DNA of 42,175 nt from Leptothoe spongobia TAU-MAC 1115 (GTDB lineage: Bacteria; Cyanobacteriota; Cyanobacteriia; Phormidesmidales; Phormidesmidaceae): positions 1 through 42,175 of the forward strand of contig NZ_JADOES010000045.1 in assembly GCF_018739885.1 (NCBI RefSeq). The letters run 5' to 3'. The notes beneath the pieces are model-generated. The model was not told the origin of the DNA and ran no database searches. It saw only the letters and a list, made by a program, of their open reading frames with translations. Numbering within the stretch: position 1 is the stretch's first letter; each line of letters begins with the position of its first letter. Positions 9,070 through 15,738 of this stretch are shown here, in pieces. The position numbers were made by a program, and so were the translations under genes.

Positions 9070-9097
9070 TTCATATGTTTGCCCCCTAAGGAGTCAA
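9070..9097 (-). promoter_or_regulatory. Candidate sigma-70-like promoter of nirBD
   Basis: Read on the minus strand, TTGACT (9092-9097) is followed after 16 bases by TATGAA (9070-9075). This places transcription start about 110 bases before the nirB ATG. No GTA-N8-TAC NtcA site was found by eye between 8955 and 9154. Confidence 0.4.
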
Positions 9098-9154
9098 TAT
9101 TTACGACAAAGTGCAACAGATTCGACAATAAATGAAACAGAATATTGTCATTTA

Positions 9155-9391
9155 TTAACCCAAATGTTTCGACAGTCTCAAGGCTAGTCCCGCAAGGGCA
9201 CGGACAGGATTGCTGGTACCTAATCGATCTGCCAGGTCGTCAGCCAAGATACCGCCGCCCATTCCAGAACCAATAATAATGATGTCGAAGTCTTTATTGG
9301 CACCGTCATAGTCTCGGATCAGACGAGTGTGGGATTGGGGCTTTTCGACAACCAAATTCGCGTAGTTGTTCTGAAATGGCATTTGTTCCAT
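9155..9391 (-). pseudogene. Truncated GMC-family oxidoreductase, N-terminal stub
   Basis: The 78-residue frame contains FDIIIIGSGMGGGILADDLADR, the FAD-binding beta-alpha-beta motif that starts GMC oxidoreductases (choline/glucose dehydrogenase family, usually more than 500 residues). Straight after it the sequence changes to a short unrelated tail and stops. The substrate domain and catalytic His are gone, and only about 200 bases remain before nirB. This is most simply the remnant of a deleted gene with a chance tail. Confidence 0.6.
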
Positions 9392-9404
9392 CCTAGCTAA
9401 CTAC

Positions 9405-9445
9405 TACTTGTTATGTTCTAATTGCTATGTTCTACATAACAAGTA
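9405..9445. repeat. 12-bp inverted repeat upstream of the GMC stub
   Basis: TACTTGTTATGT at 9405-9416 and its exact complement ACATAACAAGTA at 9434-9445 are separated by 17 bases. It could be an operator for the lost gene, a transcript hairpin or an edge of a decayed mobile element. Confidence 0.5.
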
Positions 9446-9460
9446 AGGGTGAAAAATCCA

Positions 9461-9519
9461 AACTGGATAGTACCCGTGCGGGTGATTTTGCAATGTAATT
9501 GCTGCCGAACTATCCAGTT
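9461..9519. other. Predicted three-way-junction structure, possible structured RNA
   Basis: An outer 11-bp stem (AACTGGATAGT at 9461-9471 with ACTATCCAGTT at 9509-9519) encloses two smaller perfect hairpins: ACCCG/CGGGT at 9472-9483 and GCAAT/ATTGC at 9490-9502. The junction strands are six bases each (9484-9489 and 9503-9508). All three helices pair perfectly. I do not recognise a known riboswitch or sRNA consensus. It lies about 270 bases upstream of the small gene at 9789. Confidence 0.45.
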
Positions 9520-9788
9520 CTAGCTCGTAACACAGTATCTACTATTGCTGATGATATGAGCATTGTTTTTCGTGATTCAGATCATATCTTACTCTGATCT
9601 TAGATCTAGAAAAGAGAATTTTGTTATGAAACCTGAATAAACCTGACCCTTTCTCCTGAATAAACCTGAATAAAACAGGATTTTTTCTGTTGAGGATTTT
9701 AGCGATAGTAGGTTCAACGGCTGAGGGCACAAACAAGGTACACCACTCAGTAAGCAAACTTATTTAATCCAACACACGAGGAATCACC
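9520..9788. other. Intergenic region with short direct repeats
   Basis: No gene seen. CCTGAATAAACCTGA occurs twice (9632-9646 and 9655-9669) and a third partial copy follows. The last copy leads into CCTG-AATAAAA-CAGG followed by a run of six T (9666-9686), which could be a weak plus-strand terminator. Confidence 0.35.
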
Positions 9789-10082
9789 ATGCAACTTTTC
9801 TATTCTGAACAATCTCACAAATCTACGTCCCCAACCTTTAGATCAGAGCTGCGAACTGCAGACAATTGGCTGATTCGAGCTTATCAGGTCCTAAAGCAAT
9901 GGCTAATTGTTGAAAATGAGATTAGTGTCAAACAAGTTGTCGATTATGACGGCAATATCTGGTGGGAGGTTTGTGACCCTTATACCCGTCAGCAAAAGTG
10001 GATGGCTTCTGAAGAAGAGGTTCTCGTCTGGGTAGACACATATCGTCACCGTGCAAATATCACTGATTGTAAAACCTCCTGA
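9789..10082 (+). CDS. Small hypothetical protein
   Basis: A 97-residue soluble protein I do not recognise. The start is well supported: GAGGA lies eight to nine bases before the ATG. It is rich in Trp, Tyr and acidic residues, with a core reading VVDYDGNIWWEVCDPYTRQQKWMASEEEVLVWVD, suggesting a small compact beta fold. No signal peptide. It stands alone, followed by an 8-bp inverted repeat (10118-10125 with 10138-10145) that may end its transcript. Confidence 0.6.
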   Translation: MQLFYSEQSHKSTSPTFRSELRTADNWLIRAYQVLKQWLIVENEISVKQVVDYDGNIWWEVCDPYTRQQKWMASEEEVLVWVDTYRHRANITDCKTS

Positions 10083-10323
10083 CTCTTCTCTGAGTGACAA
10101 TGCCCACTTAAAATAATTGTTGTAGCCGCAAACATAACTACAACATTAATTGATGATAAAGTCTTGAGAGTACGAAAATCGAATGTTTTCTATACCCTTC
10201 CTAGCAATCTCAATGCACACCGATCGCCAAGAGTTTGTCGATAGGATTTCAAGGTTACTTGCGGCGGGTGATTGAGAACATTATGCAGTACAAAGATAGT
10301 CGTCCCAAGGTGTGTTCGAATAG

Positions 10324-10704
10324 ATGAAACCTCAACCGTTAATCGCTGTGCACGATGTATCGTCAAGCCGCAATTGGTACGAAAACGTTCTTGGACTACG
10401 TAGCGGACATGGTGGTGATAAATATGAGCGGATGATGCACGGTGATCGCATAGTGCTTCAACTTCATCGATGGGACGCACATGAGCATTTGCACCTTGGT
10501 GATCCTTCAGTACCGATTGGAAATGGGGCGGTACTTTGGTTTCAAACAGATCGATTCGATGAAATAGTAGACAAGGCGCAGGCCTTTCAGGCAAGGATTC
10601 TCGAAGGACCTCAAATCAATTCAAATGCCAACCATCGCGAGATTTGGCTAAGTGACCCAGATGACTATACTGTTGTTATTGCTGGCACACCGGGTGATGT
10701 TTGA
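10324..10704 (+). CDS. VOC-domain (glyoxalase/bleomycin-resistance-like) protein
   Basis: A 126-residue protein with the vicinal-oxygen-chelate fold pattern: an N-terminal strand with AVHDVSSSRNWYENVLGL, a central VLQLHRWD strand, AVLWFQTDRFDEIVDKAQAF and a C-terminal REIWLSDPDDYTVVIAG. This matches glyoxalase/dioxygenase relatives in length and order. Such proteins detoxify aldehydes, bind antibiotics or open aromatic rings; which applies here is unknown. It lies in a stretch with broken genes but is itself intact. Confidence 0.75.
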   Translation: MKPQPLIAVHDVSSSRNWYENVLGLRSGHGGDKYERMMHGDRIVLQLHRWDAHEHLHLGDPSVPIGNGAVLWFQTDRFDEIVDKAQAFQARILEGPQINSNANHREIWLSDPDDYTVVIAGTPGDV

Positions 10705-10812
10705 ATATTTGCCGTGGATGATATCAATTCCGATTCCAGTCTGGCCATGGCTATTTGCGTGACCATTGCCTCGACTTGAAGCAGATTGTGATGAATCTGG
10801 TGTGCTGGGCAG

Positions 10813-11040
10813 ATGGCGATATGCCAGCCTTCCTCGACTTGGCCGATGGGAATCAATGGGATTTCCACCTGGGAATATTTTTACCATGCATTGATTCCTC
10901 CTTTGGTCAAGGCTAGATATCAAGTGATTGCCCCAGATTTTCTGGGGCATGGCTGGCCAGACCGGCTCGATCGGTCAAAGCGATCGCTTCAAGATCAGGC
11001 CAGAATGATCTGTGTACTGTTCAGTCTGCTACGGCTGTAA
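10813..11040 (+). pseudogene. Alpha/beta-hydrolase fragment
   Basis: The frame contains STWEYFYHALIPPLV followed by YQVIAPDFLGHGWPDRLDR and LQDQARMI. This matches the region between the oxyanion-hole loop and the nucleophile elbow of alpha/beta hydrolases of the dehalogenase/epoxide-hydrolase type. The Ser-containing elbow, the acid and the histidine are all missing. The first residues (before about 10850) do not look like the family. This is a remnant truncated at both ends. Confidence 0.6.
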
Positions 11041-11523
11041 TGTTGACATGGCTAAATTTAGCCCCAAGTATTTTTGGGCAATTCCTCAGTTATGATCGGC
11101 ATGTAAGTAGGTTGGCCTAATCATTTATAAGATGGAATATCAGAAGTTTGACCTCCTCGGATATGCCCCCAAACCCCCAATGCTGGGGGCTTTGAGCCTA
11201 GTCTCCCCCAGTATTGGGGGACGGAAGGGGGCCTCGGAGTCTGAAGCCTAATTTGGATAACCTACTTACTAGTATTTCAAACCAGTTTTTAGTTGAAATA
11301 CTAGAATATTTGCAATTGTCACTATTTCTAGAATCAGGCCATAGGAGGCGAAAAACAGGAACAAGGCCGATAATAGCCACGTCCCAAAAATCATCCGTCC
11401 TAATCTGATTCAATCATTTGACCTTAGTTCAGACTAGTTGGATTGCTATCAATTATTGTAGATAATCTACTCAGCCTATTACCTGCTCTAGGTGATCCCA
11501 TTTATTTGTGACGAGCATTTGCT
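11041..11523. other. Gene-free region upstream of metK
   Basis: No gene supported. It holds the C/G-rich palindromic repeat at 11165-11232 and a 12-bp inverted repeat, CTAGTATTTCAA (11269-11280) and TTGAAATACTAG (11293-11304). The short frames here overlap those repeats and are unlikely to be coding. No clear Shine-Dalgarno precedes metK. Confidence 0.4.
11165..11232. repeat. Palindromic intergenic repeat rich in CCCCCA/TGGGGG
   Basis: Two 16-base arms, CCCCCAATGCTGGGGG (11174-11189) and CCCCCAGTATTGGGGG (11205-11220), pair with each other with a single G-T mismatch, and each can also fold on itself. Outer GCCCCC (11165-11170) and GGGGGC (11227-11232) add a further stem. Dispersed palindromes of this type are common in filamentous cyanobacteria. 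Confidence 0.7.
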
Positions 11524-12678
11524 ATGAGTTTATACAGCACATTTACTTCTGAATCAGTATCAGAAGGGCATCCCGATAAGATGGCCGATCAGATTTCTGA
11601 TGCCATTCTAGATGCACTTCTCAAGGATGATGTTCATTCCCGTGTAGCCGTGGAAACCATGGTGAAAACTGGTATGGCTATCATTGCCGGTGAAGTTCGC
11701 ACTAGCACTTACGTTGACCTAGAGGACATTGTCCGCGATGTTATTTTGGACATTGGCTACAATAGTTCAGATGTAGGCTTCGACGGAGCTTCCTGTGCCG
11801 TTGTCAATGCCATCGGTAAGCAATCGGCCGATATCGCCATGGGCGTTGACGAAGCTGAAAATAAAGACCTCGGTGCCGGGGACCAGGGTCTAATGTTTGG
11901 TTACGCAACCAATGAAACAGACGTTCTGATGCCTGCCCCCATCTACTATTCCCACCGATTAGTAGAGCGTCAGGCTGAACTCCGCAAAAGTGGCAAGCTT
12001 GGCTGGCTGCGTCCTGATGCTAAGAGTCAGGTAACGCTGCGCTATGAAGATAGTAAACCCGTTGCTATTGATGCCATCGTTCTATCTACGCAGCATGATC
12101 CAGACATTACCCTGGGCGATATCCGCGAAGCCGTAATGGAAGAGATCATCAAGCCTGTGCTGCCTCACCAGTGGCTACATGCTGGTACCCAGTACCACAT
12201 TAACCCCACTGGACAGTTCATCATCGGTGGTCCGGTAGGTGATTGTGGTCTGACTGGTCGTAAGATCATTGTTGATACTTATGGCGGCATGGCCCGCCAT
12301 GGTGGTGGTGCCTTCTCCGGTAAAGATCCTTCTAAGGTGGACCGTTCAGCAGCCTACGCTGGCCGTTATGTAGCCAAGAATATCGTGGCTGCTGGTTTAG
12401 CCGATCGTTGTGAAATTCAGGTTTCCTACGCCATTGGTGTTGCCGAACCCACATCGATCTCCATCAATACCTTTGGGACTGGCAAAATTGACGATGACAA
12501 AATTGCTAAGCTTGTCAGCGAACATTTTGATCTGCGTCCCCAAGGATTAATTGATATGCTCAATCTACGTCGGCCCATTTATGGTCTGACAGCTGCCTAT
12601 GGACACTTTGGTCGTGAGCTACCTGATTTTACTTGGGAGCATACTGATAAAGCTGAACAGCTAAAGGCCGCTCTCTAG
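11524..12678 (+). CDS. metK: S-adenosylmethionine synthetase, gammaproteobacterial type
   Basis: A full-length 384-residue MetK, which makes S-adenosylmethionine from methionine and ATP. Motifs: GHPDK (15-19), GAGDQG (117-122) and GGGAFSGKDP (261-270). The length and the wording throughout (TSESVSEGHPDK, NETDVLMPAPI, GDCGLTGRKIIVDTYGGMARHGGG, SYAIGVAEPTSISINTFGTGK) are those of the Pseudomonas/E. coli enzyme, as I know it. Typical cyanobacterial MetK is about 415-420 residues with a different N-terminus. It is followed 135 bases later by sahH. The pair would recycle the methylation cofactor. Arginine codons favour CGT/CGC. Probably acquired by lateral transfer; a second, native metK is likely elsewhere. 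Confidence 0.95.
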   Translation: MSLYSTFTSESVSEGHPDKMADQISDAILDALLKDDVHSRVAVETMVKTGMAIIAGEVRTSTYVDLEDIVRDVILDIGYNSSDVGFDGASCAVVNAIGKQSADIAMGVDEAENKDLGAGDQGLMFGYATNETDVLMPAPIYYSHRLVERQAELRKSGKLGWLRPDAKSQVTLRYEDSKPVAIDAIVLSTQHDPDITLGDIREAVMEEIIKPVLPHQWLHAGTQYHINPTGQFIIGGPVGDCGLTGRKIIVDTYGGMARHGGGAFSGKDPSKVDRSAAYAGRYVAKNIVAAGLADRCEIQVSYAIGVAEPTSISINTFGTGKIDDDKIAKLVSEHFDLRPQGLIDMLNLRRPIYGLTAAYGHFGRELPDFTWEHTDKAEQLKAAL

Positions 12679-12714
12679 AAAATAATTGCCCACAGTTTTC
12701 TCTTTAGAGCGAGA

Positions 12715-12784
12715 ATCCAAGAATTTGGATGCATAGAAAATTATCTGACGGCATAATGACCTATGAGGTCAGATCGGTCAGATC
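12715..12784 (+). promoter_or_regulatory. Structured leader ahead of sahH
   Basis: The metK-sahH gap contains a hairpin ATCCAA/TTGGAT (12715-12730), a second TGACC/GGTCA (12757-12771) and a direct repeat GGTCAGATC twice in tandem (12767-12775, 12776-12784). It may be a regulatory leader or protein site. It does not match the SAH-riboswitch consensus as far as I can tell. Confidence 0.3.
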
Positions 12785-12804
12785 ATTAAGTGTCACTAAT
12801 CATC

Positions 12805-12809
12805 AAGGA
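12805..12809 (+). promoter_or_regulatory. Ribosome binding site that decides the sahH start
   Basis: AAGGA lies four bases before the ATG at 12814. The alternative GTG at 12790 has no ribosome binding site and would add eight residues foreign to the family. Confidence 0.6.
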
Positions 12810-12813
12810 ATCC

Positions 12814-14199
12814 ATGAGCGCAAATTTATTAACACGGGACTATAAAGTCGCAGATATTAGCCTGGCTAGCTGGGGTCGTAAAGAGATTGCGATCGCAGAA
12901 GGTGAAATGCCTGCTCTAATGAGCATTCGTCAGAAATATAGCGATAGCAAGCCCTTGGCTGGAGCCAAGATCATCGGCTGTATTCATATGACTATTCAGA
13001 CTGCCGTTCTGATCGAGACCCTGATCGAACTAGGCGCTGAAGTCCGTTGGTCTTCTTGCAACATTTTCTCCACCCAGGATCATGCTGCCGCCGCCATCGC
13101 TGAAGCCGGTGTTCCCGTCTTTGCTTGGAAAGGAGAAACCGAAGAAGAATACATCTGGTGTATTGAGCAGACCTGTCGTACTCCCGAAGGCAAGCTATGG
13201 GATGCCAATATGATTTTGGATGATGGTGGCGACCTCACTGGTCATATCCATGAACAGTATCCTGAAATGCTGACCAATATTCACGGTGTGACTGAGGAAA
13301 CCACTACAGGTGTACACCGTCTCTATGAAATGATGGAAAAGGGAGAACTGAAGATTCCCGCCATCAACGTCAATGACTCCGTGACTAAATCCAAGAACGA
13401 CAACAAGTATGGTTGTCGTCACAGCTTGAACGATGCCATCAAGCGTGGTACCGATCACCTGATGGCTGGTAAGAAAGCCCTGGTTATTGGTTATGGCGAT
13501 GTGGGTAAGGGGTCTGTAGCCTCTCTCCAGCAAGAAGGCATGATCGTTAAAGTGGCTGAAGTTGATCCCATCTGTGCCATGCAGGCCTGTATGGACGGCT
13601 TTGAAGTTGTTTCTCCTTTTATTAATGGGGTTAACGACGGTACTACTGCTAGCCTCAACAAAGAGCTATTGGCTAATACCGATTTGTTAGTAACGGCCAC
13701 TGGTAACTTCAACGTATGTGACGCTAACATGCTGGCAGCCCTAAAGCCCGGTGCTGTTGTTTGCAACATCGGTCACTTTGACAATGAGATTGACACTGCT
13801 TTCATGCGCAAAGCTTGGCAGTGGGAAGAAGTGAAGCCTCAAGTTCATAAGGTCTATCGTAGTGATGACCCCAAAGACTTCTTGATCCTGTTGGCAGAAG
13901 GCCGCTTAGTTAACCTAGGTAACGCCACCGGTCATCCCTCTCGGATTATGGATGGTTCCTTCGCTAACCAGGTTCTGGCCCAAATGTTCTTGTATGAGCG
14001 CAAGTTTGCTGACTTGTCTGATGCTGAGAAAGCTGGCGCTATCACTGTCGAGGTACTACCCAAAAACCTTGACGAAGAAGTTGCTCGCTACATGGTTGAA
14101 GGCTTTGGTGGTGTGGTTACTAAGCTAACTAAAACCCAGGCTGATTACATCAATGTATCTGTAGAAGGTCCCTTTAAGACTGATAGCTACAAGTACTAA
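12814..14199 (+). CDS. ahcY: S-adenosylhomocysteine hydrolase, gammaproteobacterial type
   Basis: A 461-residue enzyme that splits S-adenosylhomocysteine into adenosine and homocysteine and so relieves product inhibition of methyltransferases. The NAD-binding motif GYGDVGKG is at 226-233, substrate residues include H58, D137 and the NDSVTKSKNDN loop (187-197), and the C-terminus ends in the usual lysine-tyrosine motif. It contains the roughly 40-residue insertion (around 150-185) seen in Pseudomonas-type enzymes, whereas cyanobacterial SahH is nearer 425 residues. With metK it forms a two-gene unit closed by a strong hairpin. A HIP1 site at 12889 shows adaptation to a cyanobacterial genome, so transfer is not recent. 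Confidence 0.95.
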   Translation: MSANLLTRDYKVADISLASWGRKEIAIAEGEMPALMSIRQKYSDSKPLAGAKIIGCIHMTIQTAVLIETLIELGAEVRWSSCNIFSTQDHAAAAIAEAGVPVFAWKGETEEEYIWCIEQTCRTPEGKLWDANMILDDGGDLTGHIHEQYPEMLTNIHGVTEETTTGVHRLYEMMEKGELKIPAINVNDSVTKSKNDNKYGCRHSLNDAIKRGTDHLMAGKKALVIGYGDVGKGSVASLQQEGMIVKVAEVDPICAMQACMDGFEVVSPFINGVNDGTTASLNKELLANTDLLVTATGNFNVCDANMLAALKPGAVVCNIGHFDNEIDTAFMRKAWQWEEVKPQVHKVYRSDDPKDFLILLAEGRLVNLGNATGHPSRIMDGSFANQVLAQMFLYERKFADLSDAEKAGAITVEVLPKNLDEEVARYMVEGFGGVVTKLTKTQADYINVSVEGPFKTDSYKY

Positions 14200-14230
14200 G
14201 GGTGTTTCTGGTTTAGAAACGTCTAGCTGA

Positions 14231-14276
14231 TAAAGCCCGCATAGTCTCCTGATTTCTTGAGACTATGCGGGCTTTA
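14231..14276 (+). terminator. Strong hairpin terminator after ahcY
   Basis: An 18-bp perfect stem (14231-14248 with 14259-14276, arms TAAAGCCCGCATAGTCTC and its complement) with a 10-base loop follows the ahcY stop by 31 bases. Only a short broken T-run follows (CGGTTTTAG), so termination may rely on stem strength. Confidence 0.8.
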
Positions 14277-14708
14277 CGGTTTTAGTAATGTCTTTTGAGC
14301 ACATCATTAAAATCTCTAGAGAACTGATTAAGGAACAGAATCCAAAGAGATTAATTAGATTGTTATGTCTAGCAAAATTTGATACTGCCCACGTAGAAAG
14401 CCGTATCATTTCGTCTGACCCTCAACGATCAATGGCATAAAGTTTGGTCTTTCTCAAAAAGTATTCTGAGTTCCGGCTAGATAGAATGAACGATGAAGAA
14501 AGCTAAGTGGATGCGTTTCCTTCATCGTTATCAAAAGCAATTTTAGTAAACTAGGAAACCATTGTTGCCCCGTGGTATGAGTTACCCTGTAAGCTATTGA
14601 CTAAGATTGTCAATGATAAGCAGGCTTATCTTACATAGATCGATAACGATACTAGAGATAGCTGTAGAATGTAGACATTAATATTTATTTCTCATACATA
14701 TAACCATT
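14277..14708. other. Gene-poor interval between ahcY and the fucose synthase gene
   Basis: No well supported gene. A 50-codon frame at 14288-14440 (starting MSFEHIIKISRELIKEQ) has no ribosome binding site and no recognisable domain. A hairpin GATAAG-CAGG-CTTATC lies at 14615-14630, about 80 bases before the next start codon, and TTGAC-N7-GTCAA precedes it at about 14597-14613. Either could be part of the promoter region. Confidence 0.35.
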
Positions 14709-15653
14709 ATGGAAACTAACGCCAAGATCTATGTCGCTGGTCATAATGGCCTTGTTGGCAGTGCTATTGTCCGTACCCTCAAAGACCGGGGCTATAATAA
14801 TCTGATTCTCAAAAGTAGCCAGGAACTTGACCTCTGTCGTCAAGCTGATGTCGAATCGTTTTTTGAAGCGACTAAGCCTGATTATGTCTTTCTCGCCGCA
14901 GCCAAGGTCGGCGGCATCCATGCGAATAATACCTATCGTGCTTCTTTCCTTTATGACAACTTGATGATTGAGGCCAATGTTATCCATAGTGCCTATAAAG
15001 TTGGTGTTAAGAAACTATTATTTCTAGGATCTTCCTGCATTTATCCCAAGCTAGCTCCCCAGCCTATGCGGGAGGAGCATTTGCTGACTGGCTTTTTAGA
15101 GCCGACGAATGAGCCCTATGCGATCGCAAAAATTGCTGGTCTAAAGCTGTGTGAAAACTACTGCCGTCAGTATGGCGTTAACTTTATTTCTGCCATGCCC
15201 ACCAACCTGTACGGTCTCAACGATAACTTTGACCTGGCCAATTCCCACGTACTGCCAGCCCTGATGCGCAAGTTCCACGAAGCCAAGCTGGCCAATCAAC
15301 CTACGGCAGAAGTGTGGGGTAGTGGCAGCGCTCTGCGTGAGTTTCTCTATGTGGACGACCTGGCCGATGGTTTGCTATTCCTGATGGATAACTACGACGG
15401 CATCGACTTTGTCAACATCGGTAGCAGTAAGGAAGTCTCAATCAAAGAATTAGCCCTGACGCTTAAGGACGTTGTTGACTATGAAGGTGACATTGTCTTT
15501 GATACCAGTAAACCTGACGGCACACCCCGTAAACTAATGGATGCCTCTAAGCTGACTAATCTGGGCTGGCAAGCTCAAACTTCCCTGAAGGAAGGCATTA
15601 CCAAGACCTATGATTGGTTCCAGCTGCACTACGAGACCCTGCGAGGGGTGTAG
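14709..15653 (+). CDS. fcl: GDP-L-fucose synthase
   Basis: A 314-residue short-chain dehydrogenase of the extended type. It has the NADP motif GHNGLVG (11-17), the catalytic serine in GSSCIYP (107-113) and the Y137-x3-K141 pair in YAIAK. The stretch FLAAAKVGGIHANN and AMPTNLYGLNDNFD are diagnostic of GDP-4-keto-6-deoxymannose epimerase/reductase. It makes GDP-L-fucose for cell-surface glycans. Its usual partner, GDP-mannose 4,6-dehydratase, is not in the window. It contains a HIP1 site at 15120. It may supply the glycan genes at 21297-30866, but it lies on the opposite strand and more than 5 kb away. Confidence 0.93.
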   Translation: METNAKIYVAGHNGLVGSAIVRTLKDRGYNNLILKSSQELDLCRQADVESFFEATKPDYVFLAAAKVGGIHANNTYRASFLYDNLMIEANVIHSAYKVGVKKLLFLGSSCIYPKLAPQPMREEHLLTGFLEPTNEPYAIAKIAGLKLCENYCRQYGVNFISAMPTNLYGLNDNFDLANSHVLPALMRKFHEAKLANQPTAEVWGSGSALREFLYVDDLADGLLFLMDNYDGIDFVNIGSSKEVSIKELALTLKDVVDYEGDIVFDTSKPDGTPRKLMDASKLTNLGWQAQTSLKEGITKTYDWFQLHYETLRGV

Positions 15654-15738
15654 CAAGATACTGTTACGCTAAAGCCTGTTATATCTTGAGGGGAATATGG
15701 CTACCCTACTCAAATAGCAGCACACGATAGAAACACCT

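Noticed and set aside
8955..9154. NtcA binding site upstream of nirBD
   Set aside because: No GTA-N8-TAC found by eye; the closest match (around 9092-9106) lacks the TAC half.
10190..10594. 134-residue minus-strand frame opposite the VOC gene
   Set aside because: The plus strand encodes a clear VOC-domain protein over the same bases.
10705..10812. Histidine-kinase-like remnant (reading LDLKQIVMNLV) before the hydrolase fragment
   Set aside because: The match is limited to about ten residues and could be chance.
11198..11413. 71-residue minus-strand frame and 64-residue plus-strand frame
   Set aside because: Both overlap the palindromic repeat and the 12-bp inverted repeat upstream of metK; no ribosome binding site.
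13195..13769. Two minus-strand frames opposite ahcY
   Set aside because: They overlap the conserved ahcY coding region and have no recognisable domains.
14288..14440. 50-codon frame after ahcY
   Set aside because: No ribosome binding site, no family recognised and it follows a terminator directly. Noted only in the intergenic entry.
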